Assembly (NCBI RefSeq): GCF_037975245.1
Contig: NC_092571.1
Location: 5,230,001 to 5,294,000, forward strand
Direction of reading: 5' to 3'
Origin: Apostichopus japonicus
Lineage: Eukaryota; Echinodermata; Holothuroidea; Aspidochirotida; Stichopodidae
Length of the DNA stretch: 64,000 nucleotides
Shown: positions 24,855-38,539 of the stretch, piece after piece
Numbering within the stretch: position 1 is the first letter of the stretch
How the letters are laid out: every line of letters starts with the position of its first letter
Position numbers and translations under genes: made by a program
Notes under the pieces: generated by a model
The model's database searches: none
Seen by the model: the letters and a program-made list of their open reading frames with translations, nothing else
What the model was told of the DNA's origin: nothing

Positions 24855-27800
24855 GTACCGATCAATCGAATGTGCGGTACCGATCAATCGAATGTGCGGT
24901 ACCGATCAATCGAATGTGCGGTATTGATCAATCGAATGTTCGGTACCGATCAATATAATGTGCGGTACCGATCAATCGAATGTTCGTTACCGATCAATCG
25001 AATGTGCGGTACCGATCAATCGAATGTTCGTTACCGATCAATCGAATGTGCGGTATTGATCAATCGAATGTACGGTACCGATCAATCGAATGTTCGGTAT
25101 TGATCAATCGAATGTTCGGTACCGATCAATCGAATGTTCGGTACCGATCAATCGAATGTGCGGTACCGATCAATCGAATGTTCGATACCGATCAATCGAA
25201 TGTGCGTTACCGATCAATCGAATGTACGGTATTGATCAATCGAATGTTCGGTACCGATCAATCGAATGTGCGTTACCGATCAATCGAATGTTCATTACCG
25301 ATCAATCGTATGTGCGGTACCGATCAACTAATGTGCGATACCGAACAATCGAATGTTCGGTACTGATCAATCGAATGTTCGGTAGCGATCAATCGAATGT
25401 TCGGTACCGAACAATCGATTGTGCGGTACCGATCAATCGAATGTGCGGTACCGATCAATCGAATGTTCGGTACCGATCAATCGAATGTTCGGTACCGATC
25501 AATCGAATGTTCGGTACCGATCAATCGAATGTTCGGTACCGATCAATCGAATGTGCGGTACCGATCAATCGAATGTTCGTTACCGATCAATCGAATGTGC
25601 GGTATTGATCAATCGAATGTTCGGTACCGATCAATCGAATGTGCGGTACCGATCAATCGAATGTTCGGTACCGATCAAACGAATGTGCGATACCGATCAA
25701 TCGAATGTGCGTTACCGATCAATCGAATGTTCGGTACCGATCAATCGAATGTTCGATACCGATCAATCGAATGTGCGGTACCGAACAATCGAATGTTCGT
25801 TACCGATCAATCGAATGTGCGGTACCGATCAATCGAATGTGCGGTACCGATCAACTAATGTGCGATACCGAACAATCGAATGTTCGGTACCGATCAATCG
25901 AATGTTCGTTACCGATCAATCGAATGTGCGTTACCGATCAATCGAATGTTCGGTACACATCAATCGAATGTTCGGTACCGATCAATCGAATGTGCGGTAC
26001 CGATGAATCGAATGTGCGGTATTGATCAATCGAATGTTCGGTACCGATCAATCGAATGTGCGGTACCGATTAATCGAATGTGCGGTACCGATCAATCGAA
26101 TGTGCGGTACCGATCAATCGAATGTTCGATACCGATCAATCGAATGTGCGGTACCGAACAATCGAATGTGCGGTACCGAACAATCGAATGTGCGGTACCG
26201 ATCAATCGAATGTGCGGTACCGATCAACTAATGTGCGATACCGAACAATCGAATGTTCGGTACTGATCAATCGAATGTTCGGTACCGATCAATCGAATGT
26301 TCGATACCGATCAATCGAATGTGCGGTACCGATCAATCGAATGTGCGTTACCGATCAATCGAATGTGCGGTATTGATCAATCGAATGTGCGGTACCGATC
26401 AATCGAATGTGCGGTACCGATCAATCGAATGTTCGTTACCGATCAATCGAATGTGCGGTACCGATCAATCGAATGTTCGTTACCGATCAATCGAATGTGC
26501 GGTATTGATCAATCGAATGTTCGGTACCGATCAATCGAATGTGCGGTACCGATCAATCGAATGTTCGGTACCGGTCAATCGAATGTGCGGTACCGATCAA
26601 TCGAATGTGCGGTACCGATCAATCGAATGTGCGTTACCGATCAATCGAATGTTCGGTACCGATCAATCCAATGTGCGGTACCGATCAATCGAATGTGTTG
26701 TACCGATCAATCGAATGTGCGGTACCGATCAATCATATGTGCGGTACCGATCAATCGAATGTGCGGTACCGATCAATCAAATGTGCGGTACCGATCAATC
26801 GAATGTTCGGTACCGATCAATCGAATGTGCGGTACCGATCAATCGAATGTGCGGTACCGATCAATCGAATGTTCAATACCGATCAATCGAATGTGCGGTA
26901 CCGTTCAACTAATGTGCGATACCGAACAATCGAATGTTCGATACCGATCAATCGAATATGCGGTACCGTTCAACTAATGTGCGATACCGAACAATCAAAT
27001 GTTCGGTACCGTACCGATGAATCGAATGTGCGGTACCGATCAATCGAATGTGCGGTACCGATCAATCGAATGTGCGGTATTGATCAATCGAATGTTCGGT
27101 ACCGATCAATATAATGTGCGGTACCGATCAATCGAATGTTCGTTACCGATCAATCGAATGTGCGGTACCGATCAATCGATTGATCGGTACCGATCAATCG
27201 AATGTGCGGTACCGATCAATCGAATGTTCGGTACCGATCAATCGAATGTGCGATACCGATCAATCGAATGTGCGGTACCGATCAATCGAATGTTCGGTAC
27301 CGATCAATCGAATGTGCGGTACCGATCAATCGAATGTGCGTTACCGATCAATCGAATGTTCGGTACCGATCAATCGAATGTTCGATACCGATCAATCGAA
27401 TGTGCGGTACCGAACAATCGAATGTGCGGTACCGAACAATCGAATGTGCGGTACCGATCAATCGAATGTGCGGTACCGATCAACTAATGTGCGATACCGA
27501 ACAATCGAATGTTCGTTACCGATCAATCGAATGTTCGTTACCGATCAATCGAATGTGCGGTACCGATCAATCGAATGTTCGTTACCGATGAATCGAATGC
27601 TCGGTACCGATCAATCGAATGTTCGGTACCGATCAATCGAATGTTCGGTACCGATCAATCGAATGTGCGGTACCGATGAATCGAATGTGCGGTATTGATC
27701 AATCGAATGTTCGGTACCGATCAATCGAATGTGCGGTACCGATTAATCGAATGTGCGGTACCGATCAATCGAATGTGCGGTATTGATCAATCGAATGTTG

Positions 27801-28438
27801 GGTACCGAACAATCGAATGTGCGGTACCGAACAATCGAATGTGCGGTACCGAAAAATCGAATGTGCGGTACCGATCAATCGAATGTGCGGTACCGATCAA
27901 CTAATGTGCGATACCGAACAATCGAATGTTCGGTACTGATCAATCGAATGTTCGGTACCGATCAATCGAATGTTCGGTACCGATCAATCGAATGTGCGGT
28001 ACCGATCAATCGAATGTGCGTTACCGATCAATCGAATGTGCGGTATTGATCAATCGAATGTTCGGTACCGATCAATCGAATGTGCGGTACCGATCAATCG
28101 AATGTTCGTTACCGATCAATCGAATGTGCGGTACCGATCAATCGAATGTTCGTTACCGATCAATCGAATATGCGGTATTGATCAATCGAATGTTCGGTAC
28201 CGATCAATCGAATGTGCGGTACCGATCAATCGAATGTTCGGTACCGGTCAATCGAATGTGCGGTACCGATCAATCGAATGTGCGGTACCGATCAATCGAA
28301 TGTTCGATACCAATCAATCGAATGTGCGGTACCGAACAATCGAATGTGCGGTACCGAACAATCGAATGTGCGGTACCGATCAATCGAATGTGCGGTACCG
28401 AACAATCGAATGTGCGGTACGGATCAATCGAATGTGCG
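24855..28438 (+). repeat. About 6.1-kb offset duplication, copy 2
   Basis: Partner of 18,828-22,192, longer by 219 bp (65 + 22 + 132). Its only doubled GTACC is at 27006 (partner 20914); the cassettes are therefore sparse here, 3.9 kb from the previous one at 23114. Confidence 0.9.
27163..27192. repeat. 30-bp perfect palindrome (second copy)
   Basis: Duplicate of the palindrome at 21,071-21,100, carried along with the surrounding segment; arms GGTACCGATC, centre ATCGAT. Confidence 0.9.
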
Positions 28439-31400
28439 GTACCGATCAACTAATGTGCGATACCGAACAATCGAATGTTCGGTACTGATCAATCGAATGT
28501 TCGGTACCGATCAATCGAATGTTCGGTACCGATCAATCGAATGTGCGGTACCGATCAATCGAATGTGCGTTACCGATCAATCGAATGTGCGGTATTGATC
28601 AATCGAATGTTCGGTACCAATCAATCGAATGTGCGTTACCGATCAATCGAATGTTCGTTACCGATCAATCGAATGTGCGGTACCGATCAATCGAATGTTC
28701 GTTACCGATCAATCGAATGTGCGGTATTGATCAATCGAATGTTCGGTACCGATCAATCGAATGTGCGGTACCGATCAATCATATGTGCGGTACCGATTAA
28801 TCGAATGTGCGATACCGATCAATCGAATGTGCGGTACCGATCAATCGAATGTTCGGTACCGATCAATCGAATGTGCGGTACCGATTAATCGAATGTGCGG
28901 TACCGATCAATCGAATGTGCGGTACCGATCAATCGAATGTTCGATACCGATCAATCGAATGTGCGGTACCGAACAATCGAATGTGCGGTACCGAACAATC
29001 GAATGTGCGGTACCGATCAATCGAATGTGCGGTACCGATCAACTAATGTGCGGTACCGATCAATCGAATGTTCGTTACCGATCAATCGAATGTGCGGTAT
29101 TGATCAATCGAATGTTCGGTACCGATCAATCGAATGTGCGGTACCGATCAATCGAATGTTCGGTACCGGTCAATCGAATGTGCGGTACCGATCAATCGAA
29201 TGTGCGGTACCGATCAATCGAATGTTCGATACCGATCAATCGAATGTGCGGTACCGAACAATCGAATGTGCGGTACCGATCAACTAATTTGCGATACCGA
29301 ACAATCAAATGTTCGGTACCGTACCGATGAATCGAATGTGCGGTATTGATCAATCGAATGTGCGGTACCGATCAATCGAATGTGCGGTACCGATTAATCG
29401 AATGTGCGGTACCGATCAATCGAATGTGCGGTACCGATCAATCGAATGTTCGATACCGATCAATCGAATGTGCGGTACCGAACAATCGAATGTGCGGTAC
29501 CGATCAATCGAATGTGCGGTAACGATCAATCGAATGTGCGGTATTGATCAATCGAATGTTCGGTACCGATCAATCGAATGTGCGGTACCGATCAATCGAA
29601 TGTTCGTTACCGATCAATCGAATGTGCGGTACCGATCAATCGAATGTTCGTTACCGATCAATCGAATGTGCGGTACCGTACCGATGAATCGAATGCTCGG
29701 TACCGATCAATCGAATGTGCGGTACCGATCAATCGAATGTTCGGTACCGATCAATCGAATGTGCGGTACCGATGAATCGAATGTGCGGTATTGATCAATC
29801 GAATGTTCGTTACCGATCAATCGAATGTGCGGTACCGTACCGATGAATCGAATGCTCGGTACCGATCAATCGAATGTGCGGTACCGATCAATCGAATGTT
29901 CGGTACCGATCAATCGAATGTGCGGTACCGATGAATCGAATGTGCGGTATTGATCAATCGAATGTTCGGTACCGATCAATCGAATGTGCGGTACCGATTA
30001 ATCGAATGTGCGGTACCGATCAATCGAATGTGCGGTACCGATCAATCGAATGTTCGATACCGATCAATCGAATGTGCGGTACCGAACAATCGAATGTGCG
30101 GTACCGAACAATCGAATGTGCGGTACCGATCAATCGAATGTGCGGTACCGAACAATCGAATGTGCGATACCGAACAATCGAATGTTCGGTACTGATCAAT
30201 CGAATGTTCGGTACCGATCAATCGAATGTTCGGTACCGATCAATCGAATGTGCGGTACCGATCAATCGAATGTGCGTTACCGATCAATCGAATGTGCGGT
30301 ATTGATCAATCGAATGTTCGGTACCGATCAATCGAATGTGCGTTACCGATCAATCGAATGTTCGTTACCGATCAATCGAATGTGCGGTACCGATCAATCG
30401 AATGTTCGTTACCGATCAATCGAATGTGCGGTATTGATCAATCGAATGTTCGGTACCGATCAATCGAATGTGCGGTACCGATCAATCGAATGTTCGGTAC
30501 CGGTCAATCGAATGTGCGGTACCGATCAATCGAATGTTCGTTACCGATCAATCGAATGTTCGTTACCGATCAATCGAATGTGCGGTACCGATCAATCGAA
30601 TGTTCGTTACCGATGAATCGAATGCTCGGTACCGATCAATCGAATGTTCGGTACCGATCAATCGAATGTTCGGTACCGATCAATCGAATGTGCGGTACTG
30701 ATCAATCGAATGTTCGGTACCGATCAATCGAATGTTCGGTACCGATCAATCGAATGTGCGGTACCGATTAATCGAATGTGCGGTACCGATCAATCGAATG
30801 TGCGGTACCGATCAATCGAATGTTCGATACCGATCAATCGAATGTGCGGTACCGAACAATCGAATGTGCGGTACCGAACAATCGAATGTGCGGTACCGAT
30901 CAATCGAATGTGCGGTACCGATCAACTAATGTGCGATACCGAACAATCGAATGTTCGGTACTGATCAATCGAATGTTCGGTACCGATCAATCGAATGTTC
31001 GGTACCGATCAATCGAATGTGCGGTACCGATCAATCGAATGTGCGTTACCGATCAATCGAATGTGCGGTATTGATCAATCGAATGTTCGGTACCGATGAA
31101 TCGAATGTGCGGTACCGATCAATCGAATGTTCGTTACCGATCAATCGAATGTGCGGTATTGATCAATCGAATGTTCGGTACCGATCAATCGAATGTGCGG
31201 TACCGATCAATCGAATGTTCGGTACCGGTCAATCGAATGTGCGGTACCGATCAATCGAATGTGCGGTACCGATCAATCGAATGTTCGATACCGATCAATC
31301 GAATGTGCGGTACCGAACAATCGAATGTGCGGTACCGAACAATCGAATGTGCGGTACCGATCAATCGAATGTGCGGTACCGAACAATCGAATGTGCGGTA

Positions 31401-31709
31401 CGGATCAATCGAATGTGCGGTACCGATCAACTAATGTGCGATACCGAACAATCGAATGTTCGGTACTGATCAATCGAATGTTCGGTACCGATCAATCGAA
31501 TGTTCGGTACCGATCAATCGAATGTGCGGTACCGATCAATCGAATGTGCGTTACCGATCAATCGAATGTGCGGTATTGATCAATCGAATGTTCGGTACCA
31601 ATCAATCGAATGTGCGGTACCGATCAATCGAATGTTCGTTACCGATCAATCGAATGTTCGGTACCGATCAATCGAATGTGCGGTACCGATCAATCGAATG
31701 TACGGTACC
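28439..31709 (+). repeat. End of the left domain
   Basis: Contains a third copy of the 24.1-24.7 kb block (about 31,120-31,614, offset 2,981 from 28,139-28,633; offset 3,025 just upstream). It also holds three doubled-GTACC elements in quick succession (29316, 29673, 29832), with spacings of 357 and 159 bp. The last two lack the CAACTAATG member and are followed by GCTCGG, as at 1715 and 4412. No gene was seen. Confidence 0.75.
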
Positions 31710-31739
31710 GATCAATCGAATGTCCGGTACCGATCAATC

Positions 31740-31890
31740 GAATGTGCGGTACGGAGCAGTCGAATGTTCGATACCGATCAATCGAATGTTCGGTACCGAT
31801 TAATCGAACGAGCGGTACCGATCAATCGAATGTGCGGTAGCGATCAATAGAATGTGCGGAAACGATCAATCGAATGTTCGATTACGATCA
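31740..31890 (+). repeat. Divergent monomer patch at the domain boundary
   Basis: Within about seven monomers there are many private changes: GTACGGAGCAGTCG (about 31,752), CGAACGAGCGG (31805), GGTAGCGATCAATAG, GGAAACGATC and GATTACGATC. A cleaner version of the same run (CGAACGAGCGG, then GGTAGCGATC, then GGTAACGATC) recurs with CGAACGAG at 35285, 37202, 39670, 41587, 43241 and 57922, all in the right domain. This is the most diverged stretch of the window and marks where the monomer composition changes. Confidence 0.85.
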
Positions 31891-32413
31891 ATCGAATGTT
31901 CGGTACCGATCAATCGAATGTGCGGTACCGATCAATCGAATGTGCGGTACCGATCAATCGATTGTGCGTTACCGATCAATCGAATGTTCGGTACCGATCA
32001 ATCGAATGTGCGGTACCGATCAAACGAATGTGCGGTATTGATCAATCTAATGTTCGATACCGATCAATCGAATGTTCGGTACCGATCAATCGAATGTTCG
32101 GTACCGATCAATCGAATGTGCGGTACCGATTCATCGAATGTGCGGTACCGATCAATCGAATGTTCGATACCGATCAATCGAATGTTCGGTACCGATCAAT
32201 CGAATGTGCGGTACCGATCAATCGAATGTTCGGTACCGATCAATCGAATGTGCGGTACCGATCAATAGAATGTGCGGTACCGATCAACTAATGTGCGATA
32301 CCGAACAATCGAATGTTCGGTACCGTACCGATGAATCGAATGTGCGGTACCGATGAATCGAATGTGCGTTACCGATCAATCGAATGTGCGGTACCGATCA
32401 ATCGATTGTTCGT
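31891..32413 (+). repeat. First right-domain monomers with cassette 32320
   Basis: Carries the CAATCGATTG, CAAACGAATG, GTATTGATCAATCTAATG and GATTCATCG monomers that become characteristic of 33-46 kb. A full cassette has its doubled GTACC at 32320. No gene was seen. Confidence 0.75.
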
Positions 32414-32981
32414 TACCGATCAATCGAATGTGCGGTACCGATCAATCGAATGTTCGTTACCGATCAATCGAATGTGCGGTATTGATCAATCGAATGTTCA
32501 GTACCGATCAATCGAATGTTCGGTACCGATCAATCGATTGTGCGGTACCGATCAATCGAATGTTCGGTACCGATCAATCGAATGTGCGGTACCGATCAAT
32601 CGAATGTGTTGTACCGATCAATCGAATGTTCGGTACCGATCAATCGAATGTGTTGTACCGATCAATCGAATGTTCGGTACCGATCAATCGAATGTGTTGT
32701 ACCGATCAATCGAATGTTCGGTACCGATCAATCGAATGTTCGGTACCGATCAATCGAATGTGCGGTACCGATCAATCGAATGTTCGTTACCGATCAATCG
32801 AATGTGCGGTATTGATCAATCGAATGTTCAGTACCGATCAATCGAATGTTCGGTACCGATCAATCGATTGTGCGGTACCGATCAATCGAATGTTCGGTAC
32901 CGATCAATCGAATGTGCGGTACCGATCAATCGAATGTGTTGTACCGATCAATCGAATGTTCGGTACCGATCAATCGAATGT
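32414..32981 (+). repeat. 330-bp local duplication (15 monomers)
   Basis: Bases 32,414-32,651 match 32,744-32,981 at offset 330, exactly fifteen monomers. The shared run includes GTTCAGTACC, CGATTGTGCGG and GTGTTGTACC variants. Between the two, GTGTTGTACC and GTTCGG monomers alternate, a two-monomer (44-bp) sub-pattern at about 32,605-32,705. Confidence 0.88.
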
Positions 32982-34154
32982 TCAGTACCGATCTATCGAA
33001 TGTTCGGTACCGATCAATCGAATGTTCGGTACCGATCAATCGAATGTGCGGTACCGATCAATCGATTGTGCGTTACCGATCAATCGAATGTGTTGTACCG
33101 ATCAATCGAATGTTCGGTACCGATCAATCGAAAGTTCGGTACCGATCAATCGAATGTTCGGTACCGATCAATCGAATGTTCGGTACCGATCAATCGAATG
33201 TGCGGTACCGATCAATCGATTGTGCGTTACCGATCAATCGAATGTTCGGTACCGATCAATCGAATGTGCGGTACCGATCAAACGAATGTGCGGTATTGAT
33301 CAATCTAATGTTCGATACCGATCAATCGAATGTTCGGTACCGATCAATCGAATGTTCGATACCGATCAATCGAATGTTCGGTACCGATCAATCGAATGTG
33401 CGGTACCGATCAATCGAATGTGTTGTACCGATCAATCGAATGTTCGGTACCGATCAATCGAATGTTCAGTACCGATCAATCGAATGTTCGGTACCGATCA
33501 ATCGAATGTTCGGTACCGATCAATCGAATGATCGGTACCGATCAATCGAATGTTCGGTACCGATCAATCGAATGTTCGGTACCGATCAATCGAATGTGCG
33601 GTACCGATCAATCGAATGTGCGTTACCGATCAATCGAATGTTCGGTACCGATCAATCGAATGTTCGATACCGATCAATCAAATGTGCGTTACCGATCAAT
33701 CGAATGTTCGGTACCGATCAATCGAATGTGCGGTACCGATCAATCGAATGTTCGGTACCGATCAATCGAATGTGCGGTACCGATCAATCGAATGTGCGGT
33801 ATTGATCAATCCAATGTTCGGTACCGATCAATCGAATGTGCGGTACCGATCAATCGAATGTTCGTTACCGATCAATCGAATGTGCGGTACCGATCAATCG
33901 AATGTTCGTTACCGATCAATCGAATGTGCGGTACCGATCAATCGAATGTTCGGTACCGATCAATCGAATGTGCGGTACCGATCAATCGATTGTGCGGTAC
34001 CGATCAATCGAATGTTCGGTACCGATCAATCGAATGTGCGATACCGATCAATCGAATGTTCGGTACCGATCAATCGAATGTTCGGAACCGATCAATCGAA
34101 TGTTCGATACCGATCAAACGAATTTTCGGTACCGAACAATCGAATATGCGGTAT
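32982..34154 (+). repeat. Right-domain monomers without cassette
   Basis: About 53 monomers. Rich in CGATTGTGCG and GTTCAGTACC variants near the start and in GTTCGATACC later; includes AACGAATTTTCGG at about 34,117 and GGAACCGATC at 34,084. A 21-residue-class open frame here is repeat-derived only. No large partner was identified apart from short haplotypes. Confidence 0.7.
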
Positions 34155-37100
34155 CGATCAATCGAATGTGCGGTACCGATCAATCGAATGTTCGGTACCG
34201 ATCAATCGAATGTGCGGTACCGATTCATCGAATGTGCGGTACCGATCAATCGAATGTTCGATACCGATCAATCGAATGTGCGGTACCGAACAATGGAATG
34301 TGCGGTACCGATCAATCCAATGTTCGGTACCGATCATTCGAATGTTCGCTACCGATCAATCGATTGTGCGGTACCGATTAATCGAATGTGCGGTACCGAT
34401 CAATCGAATGTGCGGTACCGATCAATCGAATGTTCGGTACCGATCAATCGAATGTTCGGTACCGATCAATCGAATGTTCGGTACCGATCAATCGAATGAT
34501 CGGTACCGATCAATCGAATGTGCGGTACCGATAAATGGAATGTGCGTTACCAATCAATCGAATGTTCGGTACCGATAAATGGAATGTGCGTTACCGATCA
34601 ATCGAATGTTCGGTACCGATCAATCGAATGTGCGGTACCGATCAATCGAATGTGCGTTACCGATCAATCGAATGTTCGGTACCGATTAATCGAATGTGCG
34701 GTACCGATCAATCGAATGTGCTGTACCGATCAATCGAATGTGCAGTACCGATCAATCATATGTGCTGTACCGATCAATCGAATGTGCGATACCGATCAAT
34801 CAAATGTGCGGTACCGATCAATCGAATGTTCGGTACCGATCAATCGAATGTGCGGTACCGATCAATCGAATGTGCGGTACCGATCAATCGAATGTTCGAC
34901 ACCGATCAATCGAATGTGCGGTACCGAACAATCGAATGTGCGGTACCGAACAATCGAATGTGCGGTACCGATCAATCGAATGTGCGGTACCGATCAATCG
35001 AATGTGCGGTACCGATCAATCGAATGTTCGGTACCGATCAATCGAATGTGCGGTACCGATCAATCGATTGTGCGGTACCGATCAATCGAATGTTCGGTAC
35101 CGATCAATCGAATGTGCGGTACCGATCAATCGAATGTTCGGTACCGATCAATCGAATGTTCGGAACCGATCAATCGAATGTTCGATACCGATCAATCGAA
35201 TTTTCGGTACCGAACAATCGAATATGCGGTATCGATCAATCGAATGTGCGGTACCGATCAATCGAATGTACGGTACCGATCAATCGAACGAGCGGTACCG
35301 ATCAATCGAATGTGCGGTAGCGATCAATCGAATGTGCGGTAACGATCAATCGAATGTTCGATACCGATCAATCGAATGTTCGGTACCGATCAATCGAATG
35401 TGCGGTACCGATCAATCGAATGTGCGGTACCGATCAATCGATTGTGCGTTACCGATCAATCGAATGTTCGGTACCGATCAATCGAATGTGCGGTACCGAT
35501 CAAACGAATGTGCGATATTGATCAATCTAATGTTCGATACCGATCATTCGAATGTTCGCTACCGATCAATCGATTGTGCGGTACCGATCAATCGAATGAT
35601 CGGTACCGATCAATCGAATGTGCGGTACCGATCAATCGAATGTTCGGTCCGATCAATCGAATGTGCGGTAACGATCAATCGAATGTTCGATACCGATCAA
35701 TCGAATGTTCGGTACCGATCAATCGAATGTGCGGTACCGATCAATCGAATGTGCGGTACCGATCAATCGATTGTGCGTTACCGATCAATCGAATGTTCGG
35801 TACCGATCAATCGAATGTGCGGTACCGATCAAACGAATGTGCGGTATTGATCAATCTAATGTTCGATACCGATCAATCGAATGTTCGGTACCGATCAATC
35901 GAATGTTCGGTACCGATCAATCGAATGTGCGGTACCGATTGATCGAATGTGCGGTACCGATCAATCGAATGTTCGATACCGATCAATCGAATGTGCGGTA
36001 CCGAACAATCGAATGTGCGGTACCGATCAATCGAATGTGCGGTATTGATCAATCGAATGTTCGGTACCGATCAATCGAATGTGCGGTACCGATTAATCGA
36101 ATGTGCGGTACCGATCAATCGAATGTGCGGTACCGATCAATCGAATGTTCGATACCGATCAATCGAATGTACGGTACCGAACAATCGAATGTGCGGTACC
36201 GAACAATCGAATATGCGGTACCGATCAATTGAGTGTGCGGTACCGATCAATCGAATGTGCGGTACCGATCAACTAATGTGCGATACCGAACAATCGAATG
36301 TTCGGTACCGTACCGATCAATCGAATGTGCGGTACCGATGAATCGAATGTTCGGTACCGATCAATCGAATGTGCGGTACCGATCAATCGAATGTGCGGTA
36401 CCGATCAATCGAATGTGCGGTACCGATCAATCGAATGTTCGGTACCGATCAATCGAATGTGCGGTACCGATCAATCGAATGTGCGGTACCGATGAATCGA
36501 ATGTGCGGTACCGATCAATCGAATGTGCGGTACCGATCAATCGAATGTTCGGTACCGATCAATCGAATGTGCGGTACCGATCAATCGAATGTGCGGTACC
36601 GATCAATCGAATGTGCGGTACCGATCAATCGAATGTTCGGTACCGATCAATCGAATGTGCGGTACCGATCAATCGAATGTGCGGTACCGATCAATCGAAT
36701 GTGCGGTACCGAACAATCGAATTTGCGGTACCGAACAATCGAATGTGCGGTACCGATCAATCGAATGTGCGGTATTGATCAATCGAATGTTCGGTACCGA
36801 TCAATCGAATGTTCGACACCGATCAATCGAATGTGCGGTACCGAACAATCGAATGTGCGGTACCGAACAATCGAATGTGCGGTACCGATCAATCGAATGT
36901 GCGGTACCGATCAATCGAATGTGCGGTACCGATCAATCGAATGTTCGGTACCGATCAATCGAATGTGCGGTACCGATCAATCGATTGTGCGTTACCGATC
37001 AATCGAATGTTCGGTACCGATCAATCGAATGTGCGGTACCGATCAATCGAATGTTCGGTACCGATCAATCGAATGTTCGGAACCGATCAATCGAATGTTC

Positions 37101-38539
37101 GATACCGATCAATCGAATTTTCGGTACCGAACAATCGAATATGCGGTATCGATCAATCGAATGTGCGGTACCGATCAATCGAATGTACGGTACCGATCAA
37201 TCGAACGAGCGGTACCGATCAATCGAATGTGCGGTAGCGATCAATCGAATGTGCGGTAACGATCAATCGAATGTTCGATACCGATCAATCGAATGTTCGG
37301 TACCGATCAATCGAATAAGCGGTACCGATCAATCGAATGTGCGGTACCGATCAATCGATTGTGCGTTACCGATCAATCGAATGTTCGGTACCGATCAATC
37401 GAATGTGCGGTACCGATCAAACGAATGTGCGGTATTGATCAATCTACTGTTCGATACCGATCAATCGAATGTTCGGTACCGATCAATCGAATGTTCGGTA
37501 CCGATCAATCGAATGTGCGGTACCGATTGATCGAATGTGCGGTACCGATCAATCGAATGTTCGATACCGATCAATCGAATGTGCGGTACCGAACAATCGA
37601 ATGTGCGGTACCGATCAATCGAATGTGCGGTACCGATCATTCGAATGTGCGGTACCGATCAATCGAATGTGCGGTACCGATCAATCGAATGTTCGATACC
37701 GATCAATCGAATGTGCGGTACCGAACAATCGAATGTGCGGTACCGAACAATCGAATATGCGGTACCGATCAATTGAGTGTGCGGTACCGATCAATAAAAT
37801 GTGCGGTACCGATCAACTAATGTGCGATACCGAACAATCGAATGTTCGGTACCGTACCGATCAATCGAATGTGCGGTACCGATGAATCGAATGTTCGGTA
37901 CCGATCAATCGAATGTGCGGTACCGATCAATCGAATGTGCGGTACCGATCAATCGAATGTGCGGTACCGATCAATCGAATGTTCGGTACCGATCAATCGA
38001 ATGTGCGGTACCGATCAATCGAATGTGCGGTACCGATGAATCGAATGTGCGGTACCGATCAATCGAATGTGCGGTACCGATCAATCGAATGTTCGGTACC
38101 GATCAATCGAATGTGCGGTACCGATCAATCGAATGTGCGGTACCGATCAATCGAATGTGTGGTACCGATCAATCGAATGTTCGGTACCGATCAATCGAAT
38201 GTGCGGTACCGATCAATCGAATGTGCGGTACCGATCAATCGAATGTGCGGTACCGAACAATCGAATTTGCGGTACCGAACAATCGAATGTGCGGTACCGA
38301 TCAATCGAATGTGCGGTATTGATCAATCGAATGTTCGGTACCGATCAATCGAATGTTCGACACCGATCAATCGAATGTGCGGTACCGAACAATCGAATGT
38401 GCGGTACCGATCAATCGAATGTGCGGTATTGATCAATCGAATGTTCGGTACCGATCAATCGAATGTTCGACACCGATCAATCGAATGTGCGGTACCGAAC
38501 AATCGAATGTGCGGTACCGAACAATCGAATGTTCGGTAC
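34155..38539 (+). repeat. 4,385-bp tandem duplication, unit 1
   Basis: Bases 34,155-38,576 match 38,540-42,961 at offset 4,385. I found three substitutions: C34995 versus G39380, G35154 versus A39539, and A36171 versus G40556. Inside the unit, about 35,690-36,780 resembles about 37,280-38,320 (offset 1,588, later 1,544) and about 34,800-35,520 resembles about 36,720-37,440 (offset 1,917), so the unit was itself made by earlier duplications. Cassettes are at 36305 and 37849. GATAAATGGAATG monomers (about 34,529 and 34,575) are private to this lineage and to the 45.6-47.1 kb block. Confidence 0.94.
35646..35650 (+). other. Single-base deletion monomer (GGTCCGATC)
   Basis: GTTCGGTCCGATC lacks the A of GTACC, a 21-bp monomer that also destroys the GGTACC palindrome. 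It is shared with 40031-40035 in the second 4,385-bp unit. Confidence 0.9.

Larger units (their letters stand above)
1..31709 (+). repeat. Left array domain, with cassette positions
   Basis: This half is distinguished by frequent CC-to-TT monomers (GTATTGATC), by cassettes whose 21-bp member often reads GTTCAACTAATG, and by a CAATCAAATG monomer soon after many cassettes. The doubled GTACC (GTACCGTACC) starts at 1314, 1715, 2467, 4011, 4412, 5164, 6268, 7084, 7747, 8653, 9888, 11167, 12117, 13485 (GCACC variant), 14741, 15647, 16639, 17545, 18823, 20914, 23114, 27006, 29316, 29673 and 29832. The cassettes at 2467, 5164, 7747, 13485, 14741 and 16639 are followed by nearly the same ordered block of about 280 bp, which defines a higher-order repeat family of variable total length. 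Copies at 1715, 4412, 29673 and 29832 have only the 27-bp member, preceded by GTGCGG instead of GTTCGG and followed by a GCTCGG monomer. Confidence 0.85.

Noticed and set aside
31740-31890. Remnant of an inserted mobile element at the divergent patch
   Set aside because: Every base still aligns to the 22-bp monomer with substitutions; there is no target-site duplication, terminal repeat or non-satellite sequence.
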